The notes beneath the pieces were generated by a model. The model had not been told where the DNA came from, did not search any database, and was given only the letters and a program-made list of their open reading frames with translations. A stretch of DNA of 64,000 nucleotides from Cercis canadensis (taxonomy: Eukaryota > Streptophyta > Magnoliopsida > Fabales > Fabaceae). This document shows, in pieces, positions 16,142 through 29,448 of this stretch (positions are counted from its first letter, which is position 1; every line of letters begins with the position of its first letter). The stretch is from assembly GCA_003255065.1 (NCBI GenBank), contig QAOA01006876.1:632463-696462 (forward strand), in the 5' to 3' direction. A program made the translations under genes and the position numbers.

Positions 16142-19100
16142 ATGGCTACCTTCTTCAAGAGGCTGGCAAGAACCAATCTGGTCGCTTTCACGGATGCCTT
16201 TGGTGGCCACTCCAAGTCCAGTTACAGTAATTTCCGGGTACCATTTGGTGCAATTGCGGGAATTTCCGGTGGATTTTCGTACTTGTACTACTTTTCCTCA
16301 CCCAACCTGGTAATTCATTACATGTTTCTATCTGAGTTTTCAATTGTAATTTTCCTTGTTGATCGCTACTGCATTGTGCTGCAATTGATTCCTTTGTAAT
16401 ATGAAATTTTATGTGGCTTGATTTGCTATAATGCTTACTTCATTTTTTGCATAGTTTGGTCTTAGGCATTAAGGTTCACTAAAGAGAACTTGGAATATTT
16501 GAAGCATTTTATTGATCGGGTGCATTGACTGACTAATCGATATATGAAAGTGATGGTTCCCTGAGGAATAACGGAAGAAAGATACAAAGGAAAACCGAGG
16601 AAAAGCAAAAGGAAAATATAAGAACAAGAAAAGTGTAAAATGTCTTATGTGATACTAAGACATTTTTATAACATTCTAGATATGGCTATTTTTCTTTAAG
16701 GATTTAGATTCTTCTGGTAATAAGGTAACTTTGGTTTCTTTTGGAATAATCTTCTCTGATGGTAATGTATACGGTATACTTTAAATTAGGTTTGAATATT
16801 TCGTGAATTACTTCTGTGTCAAAGGAAAAGCCCTCTCTCGAGTCTTAATTTTGTACTAAATTTAAAATAATTGTGCTTCTGCTTACATTACATCATTTGA
16901 AATTTTGCACTTATTGTTATGGTAATCAACTCTTGTCATGAACATGCTACTAAAGTTTTCATGGTTTCTATTTGCAGGCGCATTTAGAGCAAATAAAAGA
17001 AGAGGAAAATCAAAATATTGGCAAGTTTCCTCTCTGGGTGTGCAGAAAACACATGCCTACCTGCCCACATGAATAAAATCGTTTTTAGCTGTCTTTTATG
17101 GGTGTAATATGAGAAAATATTGATTGTTATAATTTATGATGAACACATACTGAAGTCAAAATACAATTTGCGAACTATTTAAGAAAATTGCAGCAAGGTT
17201 GTTGGATTTAACTTTCCAGATTGAATATTCTGACAGAATTATTGCTCTTCCAATGAAATTATTGTTGTTTTATAGCTTCAATTGTAGTTGAGTTCCTTGT
17301 ACTTCAAATTCCTGTTAAAGAGGATTCAGGATGTTTTTATTGTCTTTTCAGCACTTAATCCAGACAAGTGGATTGAATTTAAGTTGCAAGACACTGCCAG
17401 GGTTAGCCACAATACCCAGTTATTCAGGTATATCCTATTGTACAAGTAAGGAATTACAATATGTCTGATGCAGCTCAACATCGTTGTCTAAATATTGTTA
17501 CCAATTGCATGCTAATGCTATTAATTGCAAAGGAGCTAAAAAATTATCATTACTGTCTTAATTTCCATGTGTGAAAATGCCACAATTGGTGTGCTCTAGT
17601 TTTTGTATGACTATATCTCTCTCCTCTGTATGTCAGGTTTTCATTTGATCCCACCAAGAAGTTGGGTTTGCATGTTGCTTCTTGCCTTATTACAAGGTTT
17701 GCTATACCATTCATATTTCATAATTCAGATGGGTTTGCTATTGATACTGTGGAACTAAATTGTGTTTCACTACAATGTGGCCTCAAAGTATCCATGTAAC
17801 TGTAGGGCTCCATTGGGACAAGATGCTGAAGGAAAACCAAAATACATCATACGTCCGTAAGTTTTCCTGTTCAGACAATGAGTACTTCACTTCATCAACA
17901 GTTCTTTCTTTGTTTCTGGTTTTTGGCACATGATTTTGTAACTTGAGGCTATGTTCAGCTTTCATTTGCATTTTCAGTTCACGTATTTTGCTGTCTGTTA
18001 TTGATAGCCTCAGTATAATTAGTTAAGAAGGTGAAATAGTTCCTCATTCATGCATTTGCAATTGCTTAATGTAGCCTTTTAGCCTTGTAACTGTTGGTGA
18101 TGAATCCCAACAATAATCATTCCGACAGAGTGCATTTAGCTTACTACTGTTACTAGCTGCAGAAATTTTGTTTAGCAGGTAATGAGATTGGAGAGAACCA
18201 TATACTGTATTTTCTACCAGGCAATGTATCTACATTCGTCTTTTCTTAGTTTTTTTTTTCTTTTCTTCCGCTGTATTCCTTTGAAGCAATTGACATTTCT
18301 AACTTCACAGGAACTCTCTATCTTGGAAATACAGTTTATAATTGAATCTTATGCTGTAAAACTCGTTGTATGAATTTTTTTCCCATTGTATTATTTTATC
18401 CTTGTCCACCAATCTTTAGGAGCACGCCAAAGCTAATTTTCCTTGTACTGGCCTTAGACAATGGGAAGGCAACATATAAATATATGTATAGTGCCTGGTG
18501 GAGGGTTATTTTGTACTTTTAGGAACAAGATACTAAGATAGCATGGTTTAACAGTCTTACATGCTTGGATTATAAAAGTAGGTAGCACTTATAAGAGGCT
18601 TTGGAGCTGCAATGCCCAGATCCCAGTATTATTTTAGTCAGAAAGTTGGTCCTTAAAACCTCAATATCTAAAATTGGTCTTTTGAAGTCACCCTTATGTT
18701 TGACTAGCTTTGTATCAGTCAATGACTTCCTTTTTTATTTTGTAAGACCTTTCCCTCTGAGAATAGATGCACATGCATGTTGTTTTCATATCATGGAAGA
18801 CCCAGACACGTAAGGAAAGTTGAAAAATTCTATATATAATCTGTATTTGGCTTTAGTCTGAGTATACAACCAAGGGATTATAATCTGTATTTGTTTATAT
18901 TATTATTATTATTTGGTGGTGGGAGAGGTGGGGGGATGGGAAAGCATATGACAAAAAGTTAGCATTCATTGTGGATGTCCTTTTACATACTTTGAAGTTT
19001 TTGCTTTTCATTGACTTTACATGGAAGTGATTTTTGGAAGGTTCTTACGTCTCAATCTTCAGGTATACTCCTATATCAGATCCAGAATCTAAGGGATACT

Positions 19101-21342
19101 TTGATTTGTTAATTAAGGTACATCACTATTAATGGCACATTACTTGTCACATTTTGTTATTCATCTTTTAGACATTTCAAAAAAGCCGCATGGGTGATTT
19201 ACTGTTCAAATTCTTTCAGGTGTATCCCGAGGGAAAAATGAGTCAGCATTTTGCAAGCTTAAAACCAGGAGATGTAGTTGAAGTGAAAGGGTATGTCATT
19301 CACAATAACTAATAAGGATCAGCAAAGTATTTTCCATATATTGTCTTTTTATTTGAGTGTCATTGTTTTTTTCAGGCCCATTGAAAAGCTCAAATATACT
19401 CCCAATATGAAGAAGCATATTGGCATGGTAAGCTTAGTGGCACTAGCAGACATTGACAAAGATGGGATCTGGGGTTCAATCTTGATTACAACTTTTTCAA
19501 TTAGTCAATGGCATATACTTTGTTATTGCTATTCACTTGTTCAATGTCTTCCATTTAATTATAATGCTAAATATTCTTAAATTCTAACATTATCTTGTTT
19601 ACTAGTTTCCATGGTACACTGACTTCAGCTTTAATTTACTTCTTTATGATTGCGCCACTCAGATTGCTGGTGGCACTGGAATTACTCCAATGCTTCAGGT
19701 AATTGAGGCTATATTGAAGAATCCTGATGATAACACTCAGGTAATACCTTTTACAGCCTTTTTCTCTGATGTACTGCCTGTCTTTCCCAAGTTCTTCATA
19801 ATTATGTTGTCAAGTAGATATTTTAAGAACAAATCTCTAGTTTTGAATTTATTGAAATTTACAACCTTCCCCCATTAAGCTTAGCCTGTCTTTCCCAAAT
19901 TTTTCTTAACTATGTTATCAAATAAGATATTTTATGGAAAAAAAAATTTGTTTTAAATTTTTGAACAAATGAAGTACGCTAACTTTTTTCTCTTTTTGAC
20001 AATGTAATGTCTAATAAACATGAGAAAATCATAGCTTACAATGGCCTTTTCCCTATACAGATATCATTGCTTTATGCTAATGTCTCCCCAGATGACATAC
20101 TGCTTAAACAGAAGCTTGACATTCTAGAAGCTAGCCATCCAAACTTAAAGGTAACCCATTTTTGTTGCGGATATATACTATTGTTAGTCTAAAATCATTC
20201 TCTTTCATTAAGTATAATGTATTCTTTTTTGACAAAATGTACAGATATTCTACACTGTAGACAATCCAACAAAGAACTGGAGAGGAGGTGCAGGATACAT
20301 ATCAAAGGATATGGCTGTGAAAGGCTTACCCAGTCCTAGTGATGATACTCTCATCCTTGTGAGTTTTGCTTTTGCAAATATAACCTACGTTACTTCATCA
20401 AAGTAATCAAGACATGGCACTTTCTTCTTGCTTTCAGAGGCACTCTTCATGTGTTGTCCTTATAAATGCACTGAAACCATTTGAACAAAGAACTGGAGGT
20501 TAAAATTGTTTTCCTGTCTATCCTGTTTACCAGAGGACATCAAGTATCCATATTGTGAAATGGTTAAATCATTCATGTCGTGAGATGCTTTCAAAATCAG
20601 TGTTCTGGGGTACTCCGACAGAATGCCAAGCAGGATTCTTTATTGAAGGAGCCGCTCTACAAATACACATGAACTTTGATTGGCTTCCCTAGACATTCAA
20701 TTGATTAGAACTTCATCATTTATCAAGCAGAATTTCTGCTGTGTTGAATTGAATTTAGACTTAGAAGTCTTTATTGTTGAAACACCTCTTTTAACATATT
20801 AAGAGCATCACACCAGACTACAATTCTGCTACCCAAGCTGCAGAAGGCTTATGCAACTAATCTTGATTTCTGCCTAGAGTTAGGATAATGTTGATTTCTT
20901 TTGAGGTATTAGTTTCTCCTACTCTTCATCTGACATAACAAATTTGATCGTGATTGAAGAACCAATCATTCAATTTTTTTTTTTTCTTTTTGTATTATTT
21001 CATGTTCTTGTAGTTTCAGTTGATTACATTGTTTGCCAGTTGGGGATATGAACAATTGTTGTTGTTATTGCAAACGTTTTGCAGCTAATGGCAGGCCATT
21101 AACGATACTTTCTCCTGCTTGTTCAGGTGTGTGGCCCCCCTGGGATGATGAAACACATATCTGGTGACAAGGCTAAAGATTGGTCACAAGGAGAGGTACA
21201 AAATTAGTTTTTGTCTGTTGGTGTGCGTGTGCCTTTATTTTCCGGATCTATGTAATGAGTGCATTTCATGGTTGATTTACTGCAGCTTACTGGCATACTC
21301 AAAGAGCTTGGATACACAGAGCAAATGGTTTACAAATTTTGA
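16142..21342 (+). CDS. CBR2: Mitochondrial NADH-cytochrome b5 reductase
   Basis: Thirteen exons: 16142-16309, 16978-17020, 17352-17427, 17637-17696, 17806-17856, 19063-19117, 19220-19290, 19376-19427, 19663-19740, 20061-20150, 20245-20358, 21127-21195 and 21286-21342. The total is 327 residues, matching the length I recall for At5g20080. The FAD-binding RPYTPIS motif is at about 132-138. The NADH-binding GGTGITP is at about 195-201 and CGPPGMM at about 288-294. The enzyme passes electrons from NADH through FAD to cytochrome b5. The N-terminus is basic, followed by a Gly/aromatic hydrophobic stretch (about 33-50), consistent with a mitochondrial targeting and anchor sequence. Exon 2 ends in a GC donor (ATTG|GCAAGT); no GT donor nearby keeps the frame. 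Confidence 0.94.
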
Positions 21343-22666
21343 GAGACGTAGGAATCTAGCATCATCTGAACAAGCGTTACTGCTGCGGGATTTGTATGAG
21401 GAAACAATTTTCTCAAGAAAAATAGCTGGCTGCAAATGAAAATTGAAAACATTGAATAAATCTGGAATTGCACAACAGGGAGTGCTTCACTATCTGAATT
21501 TACATTTTGAACGTTTTGTACATGCAATGCGGTTGTCTAGGCAGGCTGCCAATAAAGAATAATACGTTGGTTTTACGCTACAAATTTACCATTCAAAGTT
21601 TTAGACTCAAGTATGTGCACTAATTCAACTAGACAGCACCACAGATCATAGTACGTTAGTCTTACATTAATATTCGAAGTTCCGCAAATTGTTTCCTCTT
21701 CATTTTGTTAGAAAAACATTCGAGCCTTTCCATTCCACCCTCTAAAATATCAAAACCAGTAAAGATATTGCAAAATGGCCATCACATTTTTGTAGATTAG
21801 TAGATATTTCAATAGCTTTAGAACTCTAAAGATATGATTGAAGGCTTAATGGATTGTTAACACAGGAATAATTAAATTGAAATTATCTACATTTTTCGAT
21901 AACAATTTATAATTTAGTTTAAATCTGGTTTATTATTAGTGTAATATTTGTACACTCTTACTGAACAAAAAAGTATCACAACCAAAATAGCAAAAATTTT
22001 TCACTAACAATAAATAATTTAATAATTTTTTATATATATGATAGCACGTAGTTTAATATTTTGTAAAATTCTTCTCACACTATCAGTGTTTAAAATTAAA
22101 TCCTTTACTATAATCCATTGAATTATTCTAAATTCAAATAATATCATTGTAAAAGAGAAGCATATACATTTTTGCAATGTGATAAGTGGTGCTTCAATTT
22201 TTTTTAAGAAAAATCCAAAAAATGAAGAGATGAGTGGTGCTATTTCCCCCTTTGCACTGTACCATTGTATGTAAACTCATAACTCTTTATTATCTTTTTT
22301 AATTATTATTAGTATTATTTTTTGTTACTCTCTTTTTCAATTATTATTGTTGTTTTTATTACACCAGATCATGGGTCCTATTAGAGACCGATTGAAGCCC
22401 AAAGTCCAAGAAGGTAGAAACTGACTTGCAAGCCCAACTATTAGAAAAAAATAAAAACAAAAAGTTGCAAGCCCAATCAACACCACACAGAAATAACGAA
22501 ACATACAAAATTGTTCTCTGGCTCCTTCTCCCTATCTGGCGCTCTGGTTCTCTCTCTCTCTCTCTCTGGCGATCTCTTTACCAATGTAAGCCAAATTCGA
22601 ACATCGATGGACTTTTGTTGATTCCTTATGATAATTACTCTGATAAAGGACTTTAACATTTCGAAG
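21343..22666. other. Intergenic: reductase 3' end and second CCCH gene leader
   Basis: Reductase 3' untranslated sequence, then AT-rich DNA. The leader of the downstream gene contains a TC microsatellite (about 22548-22569) close to the probable transcription start. I see no separate gene. Confidence 0.45.
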
Positions 22667-25600
22667 ATGGGCGAAGATTTGCTGAAGCGGAACACCGATT
22701 GCGTTTATTTCTTGGCCTCTCCCCTCACTTGCAAGAAGGTTCGTGAGAATAAATGCTCCATTTTCTTCTTTTGCTCTTTCCGATGAATGATTTATTCGTT
22801 CTTCGTACATTTGTTGAATTTCTATACTCGAAGTTGTGTGTTTTAGTTTTGGTGTATATGTTGCCAATCCTGTCTTCTGCTTTGGTTGCTGTTCTGGAAT
22901 GTGTTTGCTCCAACCCTACAGTTGAAGGATCTTCTGTTCCTTGTGTTCGTTCTTATGCTGTATTTTTTATATATCGCTTGTTTATGGTTTGAATTAGGTT
23001 CAGTATTCATGCTTTTCTTTACTAGAAGAATGCTTGGCGCTCTAGAACTTGTATGGGCTTTTTGAGCAATTGTTGAATAACTATATTCATGGTTGTACCC
23101 AGAGAATTAGGTTCTAGGGTTTAATCCACGAGTTGGGAACGTCGATCGCTACATAAATGTATAAATCATTTCCTTCCCGTTGAATAGCACTCATTTCATG
23201 CATATCATTCTCACTTTGTGGTGTCTCCGCCTCCAAAATAATGTTCTTGGTTCACTGCTTTTCAGGGGGTTGATTGCGAGTACCGGCATAATGAGATGGC
23301 AAGGCTGAATCCAAGAGATTGCTGGTACTGGTTTTCTGGGAATTGCCTTAATCCAACATGTGCTTTTAGACACCCTGTAAGTTCATGATTTCCTGTTATT
23401 TATTTTTCCGATATGTTTGTTTAGATATGGAACCTTTCATTTTGCTCATTTTGCTATGGATAGGGTTTGTGTGGTTGAATAAGCGGTGCTATATGGATTT
23501 AATCTATGATTAGCATTGCTGGAAACTGGAAAATATATGCCTGAATAAAATATGATGATGCCAATATATGATTAAAATCATAAGGCTGAAGCTAGAGTAA
23601 CAACCCAAGGGGTTACTGGCCTAGTATCTTTGTTGGACCTAGCCACAAGTCCCAAAATGCTTAAGCCCAAGTTACTAGCAGTAGGCTCTTGTTTCCTAAC
23701 TCTCAAATCTTTCTATTGTGGGACTTTTGGGGTGTTACAGCTAGCTTATACCTGCTCAAATATTATGATTGGTGTAAAATCTTTTATCTTTAGTTGTCTT
23801 GTTATGAAAACTGATCAAAGGTGCTGTCTTGTACACATGCATTATTGTTCTCAGAAAAATGCTTTTGATTATTATCGTTTACCACCTACTTGGACCTTTT
23901 TTGGTTTAGCTGGAGGTAGCTTAATTAAAATATCAGAGTTGTATGGTAACAAATTACTTTTTAACAATGAAGTAAAATTAAAATCTTATGTAAAAGTTTT
24001 TTGACTGGATTTGCAGAGTAGTGAGCTCATATTACCATCTTGTTTAACAGGATGGATTGTATCTTCTTTTCATGATTTTCAAGCCTTGGGACATATATTA
24101 GTCCACCTGGGTTGTCTCTTTCTTAACACATTCTTCCTACACTTGTGACCTTGTAATTTACTTGAAAATATGGGGTTTGACTGCATTCCTCTATTAGGGG
24201 AATTGAGTTCTTAGGCTGGATAGGTGTGAGGCTTAAGAACTCCAATTTATGAACAGGCATATTGAATTTGCTGCATTTCAATATTCTATAAGAATCTGTT
24301 GTCACTGTTATTTTCCCTCTTAATTACATATCAATATTCCTCTGCTCTTGGCTAATAATACCCCTGTGCTGTTTACCATTGTCATTTTCAACTAATTTAA
24401 ATTTTTGTGATATTCACAGCCGTTGGATGGACATACTGGAGGGTCTTCTGAGTCTTCTTTACCTGGGAAGAAGACTATGGCTCCCTGTTATTTTTTCTTC
24501 AATGGATTTTGCAACAAAGGTGACAGATGCTCATTTTTGCATGGGCCTGATGATAGTATATCTCCTGTCAAGCCTGTCAAGAATTCCTCTGGAAGCACTG
24601 ATGCACTAATGCTAGAAAATAAAACATCATCAGGAAATAAAACAGATGCAGCATCAACACCAACTGAAAAATATCTTAGTCCATCTGAAACTTCCCCAAA
24701 GGCTCCTCTTGATTTCAAATTTCAGCCTAAGGAAGATCTTCAGCAACCAGTACCCGAAAATGTTAAACCGCAAAGTGATTCCCCACAGATCTCTAGTTAT
24801 GAGTATAGAGAGCCTACTGTGATTAGGTCAGACTCTATCTTTCCTGTAGACGGCTCTGTTCATGGCATATCACATTTATGCATTGAGCAGAGTTCAGAGG
24901 AGCAAGTAAATACTAATCACATAGAACCTGAGGAGCGATGGGAATCTTCTCCTGGATTTGATGTTCTTGTTGATGATGAGTCAGAGGACTTGGGTTATGA
25001 GGATAATTCTGAATATTTACCGGTGCTTGATAGGGAACACAGGGAAGTGACTGGGCAATACTTTGGCCCAGAAGCTGACTTTCTGTATGAACAAGAAACA
25101 TATAATGGTTACAGATATTTAGATAGCGAGCAGAATCTTGCTATTGACAGAAAAGTTCCATCTTATTATTCGAGAGAGATAGTTGTAGATTCTATATTGT
25201 CCAGGAAAAGGATTTACATACCAGATGAAATGGCTGCTTGTGACAGGAACATAGATCTACGGGACCATCTGAGGAGACGCAGGGAATTTAGTGGTCAGCC
25301 TTTTACAAGCTTCTTAAGAAGTCATGAATCATCTCGTCTGATGGTTCAAAATGAGGAAAGGCATCAAAGGCGTGGTATTGATCAGCGGATAAGTAGAAGA
25401 TTGACATCAGAAGTGGGATTGAACACTATAGGCTCACTTGGAGAAGGTGAAACTCTTTCGATCACCAACAAGCATGGCTTATTCAGGTATTCCCAGCAAC
25501 ATAGGTCAAGGAAACATTACAAAGAAAAACCAGCTAAAAGGCAGTTTCTTTCATCTAAAACTTCCAGGAAACCAGTTTCAAAGGAAAGGAGACCTATTCA

Positions 25601-25784
25601 GGAGTCCACTACGTTTACAGGACCTAAGACTCTAGCACAAATTAAAGAAGAGAAGAAGGCTGAAGAAAATAGGCATTTTAAAAGCACATCAACCGACTTC
25701 CAGGATCCCAAACCTCTGAGTGAAATCCTCAAGGACAAAAGGAGGTTGGATTGTGTCAGAGATGGCAATACCTGCAACAATTGA
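22667..25784 (+). CDS. CCCH zinc finger protein (C3H17-like)
   Basis: Three exons: 22667-22738, 23266-23376 and 24420-25784, all joined in phase 0, give 515 residues. The N-terminus carries three closely spaced fingers with unusual spacing: C-x9-C-x5-C-x3-H (start near residue 12), C-x7-C-x4-C-x3-H, and C-x7-C-x5-C-x3-H. The block NPRDCWYW and the DPKPLSEILK motif near the C-terminus match the plant family I recall as AtC3H17 (At2g02160). Between them is a long acidic then basic, low-complexity region ending in a Lys/Glu-rich helix. The family is described as nuclear and transcription or RNA related; the exact role cannot be read here. Intron 2 (about 1 kb) contains a spurious open frame. The gene is unrelated in detail to the CCCH gene at 5129. 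Confidence 0.9.
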
Positions 25785-26689
25785 ATAATGAGATTAAGAT
25801 GATTAACTATTTCTAGAGACTAATACTTTTAAAGAAGATAACAAGGATAAATTTTGGCTAGAGGTGTTTTCTAGCAGCCTTTACAGTGCTAGATGCAATT
25901 ACCCTGTTATTGTCACTGATATATGATATACGGCCTTGAGGTGAAGATTATTAATACTTCACTAGAGAAAATCTTAGCTAGTCGGAGTATATAGGCTTGG
26001 ACAAAAGAGTTTTAACCTAGAGCGGGTTACTGATTTTCATGAACTTGATAGTTGTGATTTTGTTTGCATTTCTTGTACAGAGCTTCTTATGAATACTCAC
26101 AACTTGGTCAATGCTTTTGTATTGTTGATTTTGCGAGTGCAACTATTGTTAATGGTCCCCTAAGTTGCATCTTTTGGTGACTAGGTCTTTCATCAATTGA
26201 CAGTGAGACCTTATTTCCTATTTACCTGCTTGGAAGTTTTGACTTAGATATCTTCTTACGTCTGGATTTATATCTTTATACAGATTCTAATGCATCTTGC
26301 TTATTCACCAAAGCCATATATGACAAAGTTGATGACATAAACAAAAGCACTTCTTTTTTCCTCTCAGGCAAATTTACCAAAATAATACTATTTAATAAAA
26401 AAATTTACGAATGTAGGTTATTTTTGAAATTATTTATCAGAATAGATCACTTTTTTCCGTACAATATAAGCTTAAGCATTTTTTTTCAAAAAATATTAAA
26501 ATATTATAGCGTTTTAAATAATAAATGCTAAAATGTGAAACACATTTTTTGTAAAAAAAAAGTCAAAATTTTTTTATAAGAAAACACCAAAATGAATCAG
26601 TGTTTCATTTATGCATTTTTATGCATTTTTTTATAATAAAAAGAAGGAAAAAGTCTAAAAAATCTCTTCAACTATATCTTATGTGCGGT

Positions 26690-27013
26690 TTATCCCCAAA
26701 ACTTCAAAAACGTAAGAAAAATCTCCTTGAACTTTTAAAATGTGTACTTTACCCTACGACTTTGACGTCCATCCATTAATGTGCACATGATGTGATTAAT
26801 TTGAGCCATAGTGCAATTTTATAGGGGTATAAATGAAAATAAATGTATCAAATTGGGGGTCAAAAAATAATATTCAAAGAGTTTTGAGGCCAAATTATAA
26901 TATTTAAATCCTTTCTTCCGTCCATCAATTGACGGACGTCAAGGTCGTAGGGTAAAGTGCACGTTTTGAAAGTTCAAGAAGGTTTTTCTTATGTTTTCTA
27001 AGTTTTGGGGATA
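26690..27013. mobile_element. Long fold-back element
   Basis: The left arm (about 26690-26785) contains TATCCCCAAAACTT, TTTACCCTACGACTTTGACG and CCATCAATT-like ends. The right arm (about 26915-27013) is its reverse complement with AAGTTTTGGGGATA and CGTCAAGGTCGTAGGGTAAA. Arms of about 95 bases surround an AT-rich centre of about 130 bases. There is no coding capacity. The right end abuts an N at 27014 and a run of nine G, so the outer boundary is uncertain there. Confidence 0.65.
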
Positions 27014-27290
27014 NGGAACAGAGAGGGGGGGGGACCTAGAGTTGGAATCAGTCTTGTCTCAGATGGTCAAATTGGTTACCACTTTCATTATGTTTGGATG
27101 GTCAAGTGGCCGGAACAACCAATGAAAGAGAGAGCGAGAGAATAAGAACTTTCTTTTTTATTTGAAAACGATGGAAACAACTGAAAACTAACAATTGGTG
27201 TTTAAAAAATTTTGCAAGTGGAACGAAACTTCTAGAAGAAAATGGTAAATATTAGAGCAGTTTTATTTGTAATTTTATAAATATATTTTT

Positions 27291-27478
27291 TCTTAGATAC
27301 TTTGTTGTATGTCATACTATATAAAAATAATTAATGTATGAATAACATGTGTATAAATTAACTATTTTTAAGTTTGTTTGAGAAAATAAGATAAATTAAT
27401 TTTATATTAAATAAAATATGAAAATTACATATGTTTGTCACGTCAGTGTAATATGATATACACATGTAGTATCTTAGA
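27291..27478 (+). mobile_element. AT-rich MITE-like repeat, copy 2
   Basis: The ends TCTTAGATACT and AGTATCTTAGA are terminal inverted repeats. The interior shares AAGTTTGTTTGAGAAAATAA, AAATAAAATATGAAAATTA and ATATGTTTGTCA with the copy near 31985-32205, and in reverse with 15640-15835. No open frame is present. Confidence 0.6.
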
Positions 27479-28184
27479 ATTTCTGTTTTCTTTTTTATAA
27501 CTGTACACATAAAANATAGAATATTTGTTTGGTAAATAATTTCAAAAATAACTTAAATTCATAAATTTTTTATTAAATATTATTATTTTGGTGATTGGAA
27601 GTCTACACGTTTCATTATCCTTCAAAAGTCAGCATGTTTGGGAACCCGGACGTAGTTTCTCAGACCTATAATTGCTTCAGTGCAAATTTTTTAGTTGTCA
27701 GAGATTTTATTATCAAAGAATTGGTTTGTTTGGTTATTGATGGGCTAAACTAAATCACTTTTGCGGTGGAAAATTGCCAAATTGCCAAATTTTTCACAGC
27801 AAGAATATTAAACTGTTGCTTATCTGTTGGAGCACATAATTACGTTTGGGCTACAGTGACTCTGGTTGTGCTCTGCATCCACTATGCATGTTTGAGAATG
27901 ATGTTGGAAAGTTCAGGACGCTCGTTCCTGAATCCAGTGGAGTCACGATGGTGAAATTTTAGTGGATTTTTGACGCTCAACCAAAAGTACTTAATTAGGG
28001 GTTAGTGAATTGGAATTTATAAGAACATTGACTGACTATTTATATATGAAATTCTTAGGATGTGATCACATGATATATGGTATTACGTGGGCGGAAAAAT
28101 GAAGAAAACATGTCAAGTGTATTTTTTTTAGGACACTTCATTAATTATACATTTTGATTAAAAATATCGTTCTTTATCTTTTTG

Positions 28185-28360
28185 TTGTTATTTATATTGA
28201 GGATATTCACACATCATTTGAATATATGACTAATCCTTATTTTAGACGATAGTAATAATCGGTAAATCTCTCTCAACAAGTGCAACTTTAAGGATTAGAA
28301 CTCATGATCTTTGACTTAGAACACCTTAGAGCTTAATCTACTTCCAATGAGCAAACATCT
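28185..28360 (-). repeat. SINE-like element, copy 1
   Basis: On the minus strand the order is a degenerate tRNA-like head, AAGTCAAAGATCATGAGTTC with a B-box-like GAGTTCTAATCC, then TTGTTGAGAGAGATTTACCG and an AATATAAATAACAAC tail. The same order and most of the bases recur at 56471-56676. The A-box is poorly preserved. Confidence 0.5.
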
Positions 28361-29052
28361 TATTGATAATGTGGTTCTTTGTCTAATCAAGCACAAAAAA
28401 AAAAAAATTGAAACATGCACGAACTTTCTAGTTTGGTTGTGTTACCACATATAGCCATGGATGTCAAAATCAAATGTGAAATCCAATTCGAAACTTTTAC
28501 ACTGAACGTTACCAAGTCCCCATTCAATGCAATTAAATTTAAATCTGACCTACTTTTTCATTATGTTATTAGGTTTGGCCAACTTGAGCCTTAATATGGG
28601 ATCCTTCTAACGACCCAAATGCTGAATAGGAAACCCCACTAAAGCATAGAATTTCACCATTATTAGTCAGAGATACGCATGAAAAGCTATTGGCAGACAC
28701 AAAATTTGTCACTACATATTGCTTGGGTGACGCTAAATTTTTTCTCTTTTTACTGTATATGTCAAATTATTCATGAGCGTGAGGTAATATAATATGGGCG
28801 AAGTTAACTAATTAAGCAAAAACCAAACCCCCATATAGATTAAGATTCCCCTTGTGATGTTCTTCCTTATATTGTTTTATTTGTCATTTTCCCCAATCTC
28901 ACTCTCACAATTCACAGACACAAACAAAAGTCCAACATCATATAGTTATTTGGGTTTTAGAATTTGCCATGAGCCAAAGGATGGCCTTTAGAATCTAGAC
29001 GACCACATCATATCAGAAAGTCAAGAGGGAAGTGAGAGAGAGAGAGAGACAT

Positions 29053-29448
29053 ATGGCAGAACTGCAACTGCAAAGGTCTGTAACATCTTTCAGGAGACAA
29101 GGGTCTTCGGGTTTGATTTGGGATGACAAGGTTGTATCTGGTCTTGGGGTTGGGTTTGGAGACATGAACCAATCTAGGCCTAAGCAAGAACATGAAGAAA
29201 AGGATCAGAAAGTGGAAACCAGAGAGCCAAGGCAGTCACAGTCACAGAGCGTAGCCGTAGGATCAATTGCCATGATGGAGCGAAGCCGATCAGAAGGAGC
29301 ACGCCTATACCGGACGGTCACGGTTGCACCACCATCCAGGGACCCACCTTCTCCAAATGCCACTTGTGGCCTCTGTGGTCTATTTGGGAAACCAGTTGTT
29401 GCAGCCCCTCAATCAAATTCAAAATCAAAATCCAAAAAACGTAAGTGA
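29053..29448 (+). CDS. MAPK kinase substrate protein (MASS family)
   Basis: A single exon encodes 131 residues. The N-terminus (MAELQLQRS, SFRRQGSSGLIWDD at about 12-25), the central MERSRSEGARLYRTV block (about 75-89), the PPSPN site (about 98-102) and the CGLCGLFGK end (about 105-113) match the short plant family I recall as At1g80180/At1g15400, reported as substrates of MAP kinases. The protein is largely disordered, with a Gln/Ser/Glu-rich middle and a Lys-rich tail. Ser100-Pro101 is a candidate proline-directed phosphosite. The start is the first in-frame ATG after a GA microsatellite in the leader. No intron is needed. Confidence 0.87.
   Translation: MAELQLQRSVTSFRRQGSSGLIWDDKVVSGLGVGFGDMNQSRPKQEHEEKDQKVETREPRQSQSQSVAVGSIAMMERSRSEGARLYRTVTVAPPSRDPPSPNATCGLCGLFGKPVVAAPQSNSKSKSKKRK

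Larger units (their letters stand above)
25785..29052. other. Intergenic with several transposon relics
   Basis: No supported gene. Contents are the 3' region of the C3H17-like gene, a fold-back element (26690-27013), a MITE-like copy (27291-27478), a SINE-like copy (28185-28360), and single Ns at 27014 and 27515. The MASS gene leader ends in a GA microsatellite just before its ATG. Confidence 0.5.

Noticed and set aside
23630..24004. 124-codon open frame inside intron 2 of the C3H17-like gene
   Set aside because: It begins at a non-ATG codon, resembles no family, and both flanking exons join perfectly in frame without it.
24488..24718. Minus-strand frames over exon 3 of the C3H17-like gene
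   Set aside because: Antisense to a well-supported coding exon.
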